Shown here: positions 1 through 7,730 of the stretch, in pieces | How the letters are laid out: every line of letters begins with the position of its first letter | Numbering within the stretch: position 1 is the first letter of the stretch | Assembly (NCBI GenBank): GCA_963775825.1 | Contig: CAVZKY010000079.1 | Span: 70,315 to 134,314, forward strand | Direction: 5' to 3' | DNA from: Bog-532 sp963775825 | Lineage (GTDB): Bacteria; Actinomycetota; Actinomycetes; Streptosporangiales; Streptosporangiaceae | DNA length: 64,000 nt | Notes under the pieces: generated by a model | Databases searched by the model: none | What the model saw: only the letters and a program-made list of their open reading frames with translations | What the model was told of the DNA's origin: nothing | Made by a program: the position numbers and the translations under genes

Positions 1-2
1 TC

Positions 3-905
3 TGTGTCTGCGCCTGCCTGTTCCCGACGCAGGACGAGATGCGCTTCGGCCAGGTCGACGCGGTACTGGCCGCCATGGTCGTGGCCGACTGCGCCGCGGC
101 CCGGCCGCGCTGGCCGCGTGGGGCCCTGATTGGACTGGCCACCGCCATCAAGCTGGTCCCGGGGGTGTTCATCGTCTACCTGTGGGCCAGCGGGCGGCGC
201 CGGGCCGCGCGTACCGCCGCGCTGGCCGCGCTGGCCTGGACCGCCGGGGCGTTCCTGCTGCTGCCGCGCGACTCAGTGATCTACTGGACAAGCGCGATCT
301 TCGATTCGGGGCGGCTCGGCAACAACGCGGGCACGGAAAACCAGTCGCTGCGGGGGCTGCTGCTCCGGTTCTTCCTGCCCGGCCAGGCGCCTGGCGTGGT
401 GTGGGTGCTGATCGCGCTGGCGGTGGCGATCCCGGGATTCGCGCTGGCCCGGCGGCTGTCCCGCGAGCACTTCGAGATGGCGGGCGTCGCCGTGACCGCC
501 CTGCTCGAGCTGCTGATCTCGCCGGTCGCGTGGATCCACTATTTCCTGCTGGTGATCATCGCGATCGGCGTCATCGCCGGGGACGGAAGGCAGCCGCGGC
601 GGGCGCTGACGGCGGCCGCGACGGCGGTCTTCTTCGGGCTCACCATTCCCTGGTGGGGCAGCTCGCTGCTGTCCGATCCGGCCGTGCCCCGCCCGGTCAG
701 CCGGATCATCGAAGGCGCATTCGGGATCGCCGCGGCCGCCCTGATCGTCATCATCGCGCGGATGCGGAAGACCGGGGCCGACCGCGACGTGGCGGCGAAC
801 GGAACGGGAGTGGCGGCTGCCCGGGTTGCCTCTGCGGCGCCAGGTCAGGGCAACGTCCAGACCGGCAACCGGGCGCCCGGCAGCTCGGCTGATGTGCGAA
901 CCTAA
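3..905 (+). CDS. GT87-family mannosyltransferase, C-terminal part (5' end outside window)
   Basis: The frame is open from the first bases of the window, so the gene begins upstream. The visible 300 residues are a polytopic membrane protein. They carry the FGQVD motif (family GT87/DUF2029 usually shows GQxN/D after a periplasmic loop), an AIKLVPGVF-type helix end and the NNAGTENQSLRGLL loop typical of polyprenol-phosphate-dependent alpha-mannosyltransferases of actinobacterial lipoglycan synthesis. The last 50 residues are a Pro/Ala/Gly-rich cytoplasmic tail with no fold. The substrate cannot be told from this fragment. Family call is fairly sure; exact role is inferred. Confidence 0.8.
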   Translation, partial: CVCACLFPTQDEMRFGQVDAVLAAMVVADCAAARPRWPRGALIGLATAIKLVPGVFIVYLWASGRRRAARTAALAALAWTAGAFLLLPRDSVIYWTSAIFDSGRLGNNAGTENQSLRGLLLRFFLPGQAPGVVWVLIALAVAIPGFALARRLSREHFEMAGVAVTALLELLISPVAWIHYFLLVIIAIGVIAGDGRQPRRALTAAATAVFFGLTIPWWGSSLLSDPAVPRPVSRIIEGAFGIAAAALIVIIARMRKTGADRDVAANGTGVAAARVASAAPGQGNVQTGNRAPGSSADVRT

Positions 906-920
906 ACAATCTGTAATCGC

Positions 921-926
921 TATAGT
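921..926 (+). promoter_or_regulatory. -10 box TATAGT of a probable leaderless promoter
   Basis: TATAGT ends 7 nt before the GTG at 934, so transcription would start at or next to that codon. No Shine-Dalgarno sequence lies before it. Confidence 0.5.
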
Positions 927-933
927 ACGGAAC

Positions 934-1431
934 GTGATTACTGACACTTGCCTGGTGCTCGGGCTGCTTGCCGGGGCTCTCGGCATCTTCCTGGCCGTCA
1001 GTGCGCGCACGTACACGGCCCGGGCGGTCGCCGAGTGCGCCGAGCTGATCCAGGGCCGTGCCGGATCCCGGGGTACCGTGGACCCGCGGGCCCTGCGTGA
1101 CCTGGCTGTCGTACGTTACGACGCACTGCGCGAGATGTCCGGTCAGCTCTCGTTCTCTGTCGCGCTCCTCAACGCGGCCGGCGACGGGGTGGTGCTCAGC
1201 TCGATCAACGGCCGCTCCGAGACCCGCACCTACGCCAAGATCGTCCTGGGCGGGTCCGGTACGCAGGAACTGTCGCCCGAAGAGGAAAAGGCGGTCCGTT
1301 CGGCGCGGCTGGGCGCGGGCCTGCCCAGCGCGGAAGCGCCCGTGTCGGTCCCGGTACCGGGGCGACCGGCTCCGCCCTGGGCTGCCGGGACGCGGGACGG
1401 CACGCCGATCGGGAATTCTAGGGCTGTATAG
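934..1431 (+). CDS. DUF4446 family membrane-anchored protein
   Basis: About 165 residues: a single N-terminal membrane helix (LVLGLLAGALGIFLAVSA), then the conserved DUF4446 core with RDLAVVRYDALREMSGQLSFSVALL and SSINGRSETRTYAK. The C-terminal 40 residues are Pro-rich. Start choice: GTG at 934 puts the helix immediately after VITDT, as in family members, and fits the TATAGT box just upstream; an in-frame ATG at 892 would add 14 residues. The gene directly precedes pheA. The family has no established function. The stop codon lies inside an inverted repeat at 1423-1459. Confidence 0.8.
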   Translation: MITDTCLVLGLLAGALGIFLAVSARTYTARAVAECAELIQGRAGSRGTVDPRALRDLAVVRYDALREMSGQLSFSVALLNAAGDGVVLSSINGRSETRTYAKIVLGGSGTQELSPEEEKAVRSARLGAGLPSAEAPVSVPVPGRPAPPWAAGTRDGTPIGNSRAV

Positions 1432-1459
1432 CGCCCGATCGGCTGACTTGCTATACAGC
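1423..1459. repeat. inverted repeat GCTGTATAGC...GCTATACAGC between DUF4446 and pheA
   Basis: Two perfect 10-bp arms (1423-1432 and 1450-1459) are separated by 17 bp. Each arm is itself nearly palindromic, matching GCTRTAYAGC, and the centres are 27 bp apart. As RNA this could be a weak terminator (no T-run follows); as DNA it looks like two operator half-sites in front of pheA. Confidence 0.6.
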
Positions 1460-1496
1460 GGAATAGGCGCGCATAGCTGTGTCCCGGCGGCGGGAC

Positions 1497-1502
1497 TAGC
1501 AT
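1497..1502 (+). promoter_or_regulatory. -10 box TAGCAT before pheA
   Basis: TAGCAT ends 9 nt before the ATG at 1512 and no ribosome binding site is visible, suggesting a leaderless or very short-leader mRNA. Confidence 0.4.
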
Positions 1503-1511
1503 CTAAAGACT

Positions 1512-2432
1512 ATGACCGAGCGTTACGCCTACCTGGGGCCGGAGGGCACCTTCACCGAAGCGGCCTTCCGGGCGCTGGACGCCGCCTCCGGCGCCCAGCC
1601 GCTGCCCTGCCCGACCATCCAGGCCGCTCTTGCCGCGGTCCGGGCTGGTACCGCGGACCGCGCCGTGGTCCCGATCGAGAGCTCGGTGGAAGGCGTCGTC
1701 ACCGCGACCCTCGACGACCTGACCGCGGGCGGTGACCTGCAGATCCAGGCCGAGCTGCAGCTGCCGATCGCCTTCGCGCTGCTGGGCCGCCCGGGGACCA
1801 GGCTGGCGGACGTCCGCACGGTGAGCGGTCACCCGCAGGCCCAGCCCCAGTGCCGGCGCTGGCTGGCCAGCCATCTCCCCGGTGCGGAGTGGGTACCGGC
1901 CGCCTCCAACGCCGAGGCGGCCCGCCAGGCCTCGGAGGGGAAGATCGACGCGGCGCTGGCGGGTGCCTTCGCCGCCGCCAGCTACGGACTCGAGGTGCTC
2001 GCCCACGAAGTCCATGACCGGAAGAACGCCGTCACCCGGTTCGTCGTGGCGGCCCAGGCCGCGCGGCTGCCCGAGCCGACCGGCGCCGATCGCACTACCC
2101 TGGCGGCGTTCCTGGCCAACGATCACGCGGGCGCGCTGACCGAGATCCTCACCGAGTTCGTCGTGCGCGGGGTCAACCTGACGACGATCCAGTCGCGGCC
2201 GACCGGCGACGGGCTGGGGCGCTACTACTTCTTCATCGACTGTGAAGGGCACATCGCGGACGCGCGGGTGGGCGAGGCCCTGATGGGCCTGCGGCGGCTC
2301 TGCGCCGACGTCCGGTTCCTGGGCAGCTATCCACGCTGCGACGGCGGCCAGACACAAATGCCCCGCGGGACGTCTGACGCCGAGTTTGCCGCCGCGGCCG
2401 AGTGGCTGGACCGCCTGCGCGGCGGCTGCTGA
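1512..2432 (+). CDS. pheA: prephenate dehydratase
   Basis: Monofunctional prephenate dehydratase (306 aa) converting prephenate to phenylpyruvate in phenylalanine synthesis, cytoplasmic. It starts with the family hallmark YLGPEGTFTEAA, has PIESSVEGVV at about 54-63 and the catalytic Thr-Arg-Phe at 175-177 (KNAVTRFVV). A C-terminal ACT domain spans about 193-270, with GALTEIL and a QSRP variant of the usual ESRP phenylalanine-binding motif, so feedback inhibition by Phe is expected. The last 35 residues extend beyond the ACT domain. The promoter box and the GCTRTAYAGC pair lie just upstream. Confidence 0.96.
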   Translation: MTERYAYLGPEGTFTEAAFRALDAASGAQPLPCPTIQAALAAVRAGTADRAVVPIESSVEGVVTATLDDLTAGGDLQIQAELQLPIAFALLGRPGTRLADVRTVSGHPQAQPQCRRWLASHLPGAEWVPAASNAEAARQASEGKIDAALAGAFAAASYGLEVLAHEVHDRKNAVTRFVVAAQAARLPEPTGADRTTLAAFLANDHAGALTEILTEFVVRGVNLTTIQSRPTGDGLGRYYFFIDCEGHIADARVGEALMGLRRLCADVRFLGSYPRCDGGQTQMPRGTSDAEFAAAAEWLDRLRGGC

Positions 2433-2475
2433 TGGCGGCAGGCCGTCGCGGCTGCCGTTGCGGCGGCTAACGGAG

Positions 2476-3039
2476 TTACAGGTAAGGGCCGGAGGCGCCA
2501 GGCGGTCCCGGACGGCCCATCTCTTCTGGCGGCATCTGGGAAAGGCCGGGCGGCAGCGCCCGCCGCATCTGCTCCAGCTGCGCTCGTGCCGCCATCTGCT
2601 GGGCGAACAGGGTCGTCTGGATTCCGTGGAACAGCCCCTCCAGCCAGCCGACCAGCTGCGCCTGGGCCACGCGCAGCTCGGCCTCGCTCGGCAGCTCGTT
2701 CTCGGCGAACGGCAGGGACAGCCGGTCCAGCTCCTCGACCAGCTCGGGCGCGAGCCCGTCCTCGAGCTCCTTGATCGAGCTTTCGTGTATCTCCCGGAGG
2801 CGGGCCCGGCTCTTCTCGTCCAGCGGCGCCGCCCTGACCTCTTCCAGCAGCTGGCGGATCATGCTGCCGATCCGCATAACCTTGGCCGGCTGCTCGACCA
2901 TCTCCGTTACCGACCGTTCCGAGCTGCCCGGCTGCCCGGCGTCCTCGTCCGGCGAGGCGCCCTCGACGGGCAGCCCGTTCGGGCCGACCACCACCACGTT
3001 GGGTCGATTTCCGAAGTCTGCGTTCATCCCGTTACTCAT
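2476..3039 (-). CDS. bpa: bacterial proteasome activator Bpa/PafE
   Basis: 187 residues, closely resembling the ATP-independent ring-shaped proteasome activator of mycobacteria: VEQPAKVMRIG, QLLEEVRAAPLDE, IKELEDGLAPELVEELDRL and LVGWLEGLFHGIQTTLFAQQ form the helical core, and the protein ends GPYL, matching the GQYL C-terminus that docks into the 20S alpha ring. It should gate the 20S proteasome for unfolded substrates. Start: an AAGGAAG run sits immediately before the ATG at 3039 and 12 nt before a second in-frame ATG (3027), either of which could be used. It converges on pheA. A 25-bp tandem duplication lies directly upstream. Confidence 0.95.
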   Translation of the reverse strand: MSNGMNADFGNRPNVVVVGPNGLPVEGASPDEDAGQPGSSERSVTEMVEQPAKVMRIGSMIRQLLEEVRAAPLDEKSRARLREIHESSIKELEDGLAPELVEELDRLSLPFAENELPSEAELRVAQAQLVGWLEGLFHGIQTTLFAQQMAARAQLEQMRRALPPGLSQMPPEEMGRPGPPGASGPYL

Positions 3040-3043
3040 CTTC

Positions 3044-3093
3044 CTTGTGTATCGCACTGATCTGCCGACTTGTGCATCGCACTGATCTGCCGA
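3044..3093. repeat. 25-bp tandem duplication upstream of bpa
   Basis: Two abutting copies (3044-3068, 3069-3093) differ at one base (3050 T versus 3075 C); each contains ATCGCACTGATCTGCCGA. They fill most of the 98-bp gap between bpa and the quinone oxidoreductase gene, just before the bpa ribosome binding site, so they are placed to act as operator or 5'-leader sequence. Confidence 0.85.
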
Positions 3094-3137
3094 GCCGGGT
3101 CACCGGGCCGATGCTCCGGCCGCGGCGCCCTCTCCTT

Positions 3138-4115
3138 TCATCTCACCAGCAATACCTTGCCGGTCTGGTCGCCGGCCTCGAGGATCCGGTGCGCCTCGGC
3201 GGCGCTGGTCATCGGGACCAGCTGATCGATCACGGGGACCAGCTTGCCCGCGGCAGCCAGCGGCCAGACATGTTCCCGCACCGCCGACACGATGGCGGCC
3301 TTCTCCGCCACAGGCCGGGACCGCAGCGTGGTGGCATGGATGCTGGCCCGCTTGCCCTGCAGGACGCCGAGGTCGAGCTCCGCGCGGTTGCCGCCCTGCC
3401 GCCCGATGATCACGAGGCGGCCGCCGGTCGCGAGGGCCGACAGATTGCGGGACAGGTAGCTCGCGCCCATGATGTCGAGGATCACGTCCGCCCCAGCTCC
3501 CCCGGTGACATCCTTGACGACCTCGACGAAATCCTCGTTCCGGTAGGAGATGGCGACGTCGGCGCCGAGCGCCCGGCAGCGCGCCAGCTTCTCTGCCGTC
3601 CCGGCCGTGCAGATCACCCGCGCGCCATTCGCCTTGGCCAGCTGGATGGCCACGGTGCCGATCCCGCTCGCGCCGCCGTGCACGAGGAGCGTCTCACCAG
3701 GCGCCAGGCCGCCTACCTGGAAAACGTTCGAATATACGGTGCAGGTCGCCTCGGGCAGCCCCGCCGCATCCACCACGCCGAGCGCGTCCGGGACGGGCAG
3801 CACCTGCCCGGCGGGGACCGTGACCATCTCCGCGTAGCCGCCGCCGGCCATCAGGGCACACACTTCGTCTCCGGGCTTCCACCCGGTCACCTCCGCGCCG
3901 ACCGCCGCGATGCGGCCCGAGCACTCCATCCCCGGATAGGGCGGTGCGCCGGGCGGCGGCGGGTACAGCCCCTGGCGCTGCAGCAGGTCGGCCCGGTTGA
4001 GGCCCGCGGCAGCCACCTCGATGAGGACGTCGCCGGGCCCCGGCTCCGGATCCGGTACCTCCAGCCATTCCAGCACCTCAGGCCCACCCGGTTCGGTGAT
4101 GACCACTGCCCGCAT
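3138..4115 (-). CDS. NAD(P)H quinone oxidoreductase, PIG3 type
   Basis: A 325-residue zinc-free medium-chain dehydrogenase. The N-terminal GroES-like domain has GLNRADLLQRQGLYPPPPG, the signature of the PIG3/QOR subgroup, and no structural zinc cysteines. The Rossmann domain carries GGASGIGTVAIQLAK near 148. It would reduce quinones with NADPH, possibly in detoxification. AGGAG lies 8 nt before the ATG. It reads toward bpa with an 80-100 bp gap, so co-transcription is possible, and it is divergent from the EspI-like gene at 4278. Confidence 0.9.
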   Translation of the reverse strand: MRAVVITEPGGPEVLEWLEVPDPEPGPGDVLIEVAAAGLNRADLLQRQGLYPPPPGAPPYPGMECSGRIAAVGAEVTGWKPGDEVCALMAGGGYAEMVTVPAGQVLPVPDALGVVDAAGLPEATCTVYSNVFQVGGLAPGETLLVHGGASGIGTVAIQLAKANGARVICTAGTAEKLARCRALGADVAISYRNEDFVEVVKDVTGGAGADVILDIMGASYLSRNLSALATGGRLVIIGRQGGNRAELDLGVLQGKRASIHATTLRSRPVAEKAAIVSAVREHVWPLAAAGKLVPVIDQLVPMTSAAEAHRILEAGDQTGKVLLVR

Positions 4116-4277
4116 ATATCACTCCTGCATGTATTTTCGGTATGGGTATGACGGCGAGTGATGAACGCCTAGCTCTATGGCAACGAACGCGCGTGGCCTA
4201 GGCTTCCGCTGTAAGCAACCAGACCCTGCCAGCACAGGGTTGACATTTCCCATTATGAGGAAACGGGGGAGCGGCCT

Positions 4278-5228
4278 GTGGCGACCAAGGACCGCGAACA
4301 GCCTGCTGAGGCGGCGGAAGACGCGCGTGACGATATGCCCGCAGGACCACCCGCGCCGCACAAGGACAACGGAAAGTCCGGCGCGGACGCCGAGCAGCCA
4401 GACCCCTCGGCCGCCGGGCCCGACAACGACGCCAGCCTGGCCCTGCCGGGCACGGCGGAGCCGGATGGGCCGACTGGGCCGGCTGACGAGCACCAGGACG
4501 ACGACTTCGAGCCTTACCTGCCGCCTGGCCCCAACCCATTCTCCTCGGTGCACCCGCAGGGCCCGCCGCCTTACCGGCTGGCGGACAACGGGGAGCGCCA
4601 CGATGCCGCCGAGCCGGGACTCAGCGGTTTTGCCGAGCACGGCTACCCGTCCGTATCGCCGTACCCGCCACTGCCCCAAGAGCCCCCGGGCGGCGCGGGC
4701 GGGCAGGGAGGTCACGGCGCGGCTTCGCCGTACCCCGCCTACCGGCCGTACGGCCCGGAGGACGAGGCGGCCGCGAATCCGGTCATCGACTACGGGCTGC
4801 CCTCCCCGCAGGCCTACGGATTGGCCCCACCGCCGCCCCCGGTAGAGCCGCTACCCGACCCGGGCGTCCCCGGGCAGGCCTACCAAAATGAGCCGCACGA
4901 GCAGCCGGTCCACCACCACGACGACGCCGCTCGCGATGAGGAACTCGCCGCGCCCGCCCCGGAACAGGGGCGGCCGGACGGCGGCTACCGGGGGCCCGAA
5001 GGCCCGATCGGACAGCAGCAGAGCGTGGCCGCGGAGAACGGCGGCCAGCGCTTCACCGGGCTGCGCGGGCCGGAAACGGCAGACATCCCGCCCCGCGGCC
5101 GTCCAGCCCGGCCGCCCGGGACGCCAGGGCTGGCCGCGTCCGGCCGCCGGGACCGGGTTACGGCGGCCCGGCCCAGGCCGGGCGCCCGCAACCGGCGGCC
5201 GGCCAGCGCGGCATGGTATCCGGCCTGA
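4278..5228 (+). pseudogene. proline-rich N-terminal half of an EspI-like protein, separated by a frameshift
   Basis: GTG start with GGGGGAG 7 nt upstream. About 280 residues of acidic, Pro/Gly/Tyr-rich disordered sequence (for example PYLPPGPNPFSSVHPQGPPP). Near residue 285 the composition abruptly turns Arg-rich (RRDRVTAARPRPGARNRR), which is typical of reading out of frame. The +2 frame over the same bases gives PPGPGYGGPAQAGRPQPAAG and runs straight into the ATPase frame at 5213. A missing base, or a -1 slip, between about 5110 and 5150 would join the two into one protein of about 650 residues, matching the known two-part architecture of EspI-type proteins. Confidence 0.7.
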
Positions 5229-6274
5229 GGCCGGGCACCCCGCTGAGGCCCGGCCCGGATGAGGAGGAGTACCCGCCGCCGGGAGCGGACGCCGACGCTC
5301 TGCAGGAAGGGGAGACAGCGGACAGCCTGACGGCAGAGGCCCTGCTGCAGGGCAAGCGCCCCGCGCCGGGTTCCGGCTGGCGGCGGACCGTGTTCCGGGC
5401 CACCGGCGGACTGGTCCGGGTTGGTGAGTCGGCCAGCTCGCAGCGCCGCCGGGAGCTCATCTGGCGCGCCCGTACGCCGGTCGCCGGCGGCCACCACCGA
5501 GTGGCGGTCATGAGCCTCAAGGGCGGCGTCGGCAAGACCACGACGACCGTCGGCCTGGGAGCCACGCTCGCCACCCTGCGCGGCGACCGGGTCATCGCGG
5601 TAGACGCGAACCCCGACCGGGGCACGCTTTCGGACAAGGTGCGGCTGGAGACGTCGGCCACCGTCCGGGATCTGCTGAACGAACGGCGGCAGGTGCACCG
5701 TTACGCGGATGTGCGGGCCTTCACCTCGCAGGCCTCCAGCAGGCTGGAGGTGCTGGCCTCGGACCGGGATCCCGGCGTGTCCGTGGCGTTCAGCGAGGCC
5801 GACTACTGCGACATCGCCCGGGTCCTGGAGCACTACTACTCGATCTGCCTCACCGACTGCGGAACCGGGCTGCTGCATTCGGCGATGACCGGCGTGCTCA
5901 CCCTCGCCGATCAGATCGTGCTGGTCAGCTCCCCGTCCGTGGACGGGGCCCGGTCCGCCAGCGCGACGCTGGACTGGCTCGACGCGCACGGCTACGGCGA
6001 CCTGGTGCGCAACGCCGTGGTCGTGCTCTCCACCGTCCGCCCGCGCAACAAGAGCACCGTGGACCTGGACCGGCTGGAGCAGCACTTCGCCAGCCGGTGC
6101 CGCGCGGTCGTCCGGATACCCTACGACGCCCACCTGGAGGAGGGGGCCGAGGTGGAGCTGGAGCAGCTCAGCCCGGCGACGACCGAGGCGTACCTGAGGC
6201 TGGCGGCCACGGTCGGCGACGGCTTGGCGTGGCCCCGCCGCGTCCTGCAGCGGTCCGCCCCGGCGCATCCCTGA
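5213..6274 (+). CDS. MinD/ParA-like ATPase, EspI type
   Basis: P-loop ATPase of the SIMIBI class with a deviant Walker A motif KGGVGKTT at 103-110 (VAVMSLKGGVGKTTTT), then VIAVDANPDRGTLSDKV and a central CLTDCGTG switch region. This is the C-terminal domain found in EspI of type VII secretion loci, where a Pro-rich arm precedes the ATPase. No other type VII genes are visible nearby, so it stands alone here. The first ATG of this frame (5213) has no good ribosome binding site and the frame stays open upstream, so the start is probably artificial; see the 4278-5228 entry. Confidence 0.85.
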   Translation: MVSGLRPGTPLRPGPDEEEYPPPGADADALQEGETADSLTAEALLQGKRPAPGSGWRRTVFRATGGLVRVGESASSQRRRELIWRARTPVAGGHHRVAVMSLKGGVGKTTTTVGLGATLATLRGDRVIAVDANPDRGTLSDKVRLETSATVRDLLNERRQVHRYADVRAFTSQASSRLEVLASDRDPGVSVAFSEADYCDIARVLEHYYSICLTDCGTGLLHSAMTGVLTLADQIVLVSSPSVDGARSASATLDWLDAHGYGDLVRNAVVVLSTVRPRNKSTVDLDRLEQHFASRCRAVVRIPYDAHLEEGAEVELEQLSPATTEAYLRLAATVGDGLAWPRRVLQRSAPAHP

Positions 6275-6304
6275 TCCGGAAACAGGGGATCTCCGGCATC
6301 CCGG

Positions 6305-7375
6305 TCACCGCCCGATGAACAGGTACTCCGACACGGCACGCCGCTGCGCCGCTGCATGCGTCCCGAATGAATAAGTGTGGTCGATCGGGCGGACCTGCAC
6401 GTCGTCCTTAACCTCACGCACCAGGGCCTCAATGGTGGCCGCATCTGGGACGGCGTTGGAGGAGTAGGACAGCACGACGACGGAGTCCTCGAATTGCTTG
6501 ATGGTCCGGCGCAGTGCATCGGTGACGCTGTGCTTATACGAGAAAGGCGTATACCGCTTAGGGAGCTTCTTGATCCGGGTGCTCTCCATGATCTGCTGGC
6601 CGCGCCAGTAGGTGCTCAGCCCCTCCAGGAAGTGGTAGCGCTTGATGTAGCAGTTGTCGTCCCGGGGCGGGGCGTACGGCGGATCTAGGTAGACCAGGTC
6701 GAACGGCTGGGTGCCGAGGTCGAAGACATCGCCAGCGATGGCGGTGCACGGCTGCCCGCTGTCGAAGACCACCCGGTTGTACTCGGCGGCCCGCTCCCGG
6801 AAGTGCTCCCGCAGCGGCAGCCGTAGGTCACGGCGCCCGTCGTCGTAGCGGAGGCCGGTGACGGTGAAGACCCCGCGGGGCTGCTTGCGCGCCGCCGACA
6901 GGACGAGCGCTGAGATGGCCAGCGCCTGCTTCATCCCGGTCATCTTCTCGATGTGGGACCACGCAGAGTCGAGGAACTGCCGATCCTCGCCGGTGAAGAA
7001 CAGGCCGTCGAACGTGCGCTGGATGAAATCACGGTCATCCGCGGCCGGCCCGCAGATCGCTGCGATGTCCTCGCCGGTCAGGGTCTCGCCCTGATTGACC
7101 ACGGCGGCTCGGGCGATGACCGCGGGAAAGTTCAGGAAGTCGTTGGCGGTGACCTGGTAGCCCAGCGTCTTCAGCAGGTAGGACACGACCCCGCTGCCGG
7201 AGAACGCATCGAGGGCGGTCGCGCCGCCCACCTCGGCGAAGACTTCGGCCAGGTGCGGGATGAGGCGGTATTTGGAGCCCATGTAGCGCAGCCGGGGAAA
7301 GCTGGCCGCCCGGCTTATCGCGCTTGCCGAGGCAACTCGGGGCTCCCCAGGCGCGCTGATTGTCACAGCCACCAT
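6305..7375 (-). CDS. D12-class adenine-specific DNA methyltransferase (orphan)
   Basis: 356 residues. The order of motifs is that of the Dam/DpnM alpha group: RYMGSKYRLIP near 30-40 (AdoMet-binding, motif X), DAFSGSGVV at 56-64 (motif I) and the catalytic DPPY at 231-234 (motif IV). It transfers a methyl group to N6 of adenine; the target is unknown, though many D12 enzymes act on GATC-like sites. GGGAGG lies 11 nt before the ATG. No restriction endonuclease or specificity gene is adjacent: the converging neighbour is the EspI-like ATPase and upstream lies tRNA-Ser. It is therefore an orphan, possibly epigenetic or phage-derived. Confidence 0.92.
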   Translation of the reverse strand: MVAVTISAPGEPRVASASAISRAASFPRLRYMGSKYRLIPHLAEVFAEVGGATALDAFSGSGVVSYLLKTLGYQVTANDFLNFPAVIARAAVVNQGETLTGEDIAAICGPAADDRDFIQRTFDGLFFTGEDRQFLDSAWSHIEKMTGMKQALAISALVLSAARKQPRGVFTVTGLRYDDGRRDLRLPLREHFRERAAEYNRVVFDSGQPCTAIAGDVFDLGTQPFDLVYLDPPYAPPRDDNCYIKRYHFLEGLSTYWRGQQIMESTRIKKLPKRYTPFSYKHSVTDALRRTIKQFEDSVVVLSYSSNAVPDAATIEALVREVKDDVQVRPIDHTYSFGTHAAAQRRAVSEYLFIGR

Positions 7376-7589
7376 AGTTTCACCAGCCTCCCTGGAACGC
7401 CGTATGCCTCGCCGCCCGAGGACCGGGACTGGCCGACAAGGAACGGATCGCGCGGGCGTTGGGGGGTCACGGCATATGAGAGGCTGGGAGCCGACACTGG
7501 GCCGCTCACGCGGACCTAGTATCGAGCTGCGGGCCGGTCACGGTTCAGCTGGTAGCACGACAGTCCTGATCCGGGCCTTACCGCGGCTA

Positions 7590-7678
7590 GGAGGGCTCGC
7601 CTAGTGGCCGATGGCGGCGGTCTTGAAAACCGCTATGGGTGGTGACACTCATCGTGGGTTCGAATCCCACGCCCTCCG
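7590..7678 (+). tRNA. tRNA-Ser (anticodon TGA)
   Basis: 89-nt class II tRNA. The acceptor GGAGGGC (7590-7596) pairs with GCCCTCC (7671-7677) and the discriminator is G. The anticodon arm GCGGT-CTTGAAA-ACCGC gives TGA. A long variable arm and the T-loop GTTCGAATC follow. CCA is not encoded. The last 18 bases of the tRNA are duplicated at 15049-15067, marking it as an integration site. Confidence 0.96.
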
Positions 7679-7679
7679 C
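7661..7679 (+). repeat. attL-like 19-bp repeat in the tRNA-Ser 3' end
   Basis: CGAATCCCACGCCCTCCGC covers part of the T-arm, the 3' acceptor strand, the discriminator and one further base. The identical 19-mer occurs at 15049-15067 in the same orientation. Tyrosine-recombinase elements classically leave this arrangement when they insert into a tRNA 3' end. Confidence 0.85.
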
Positions 7680-7696
7680 ACTGTCCAGCGAAAAAT

Positions 7697-7730
7697 GGCC
7701 CCTGACTAGGACTTACGTCGGTCAGGGGCC
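7697..7730 (+). terminator. hairpin 18 nt after tRNA-Ser(TGA)
   Basis: GGCCCCTGAC (7697-7706) and GTCAGGGGCC (7721-7730) form a perfect 10-bp stem with a 14-nt loop. No T-run follows. It lies inside the island, so it would have replaced the tRNA's own terminator (compare 15092-15119). Confidence 0.6.

Noticed and set aside
2386..3085. Long plus-strand reading frames opposite bpa
   Set aside because: They are shadows of bpa on the other strand: high-GC codon usage keeps antisense frames open. The minus-strand frame has a known protein family and C-terminal GPYL.
3044..3093. The 25-bp duplication as a CRISPR-like array
   Set aside because: Only two abutting copies without spacers, no cas genes, and no leader.
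4278..6274. EspI-like ATPase as part of a type VII secretion locus
   Set aside because: No EsxA/B, EccB/C/D or mycosin gene is within this window; the neighbours are unrelated.
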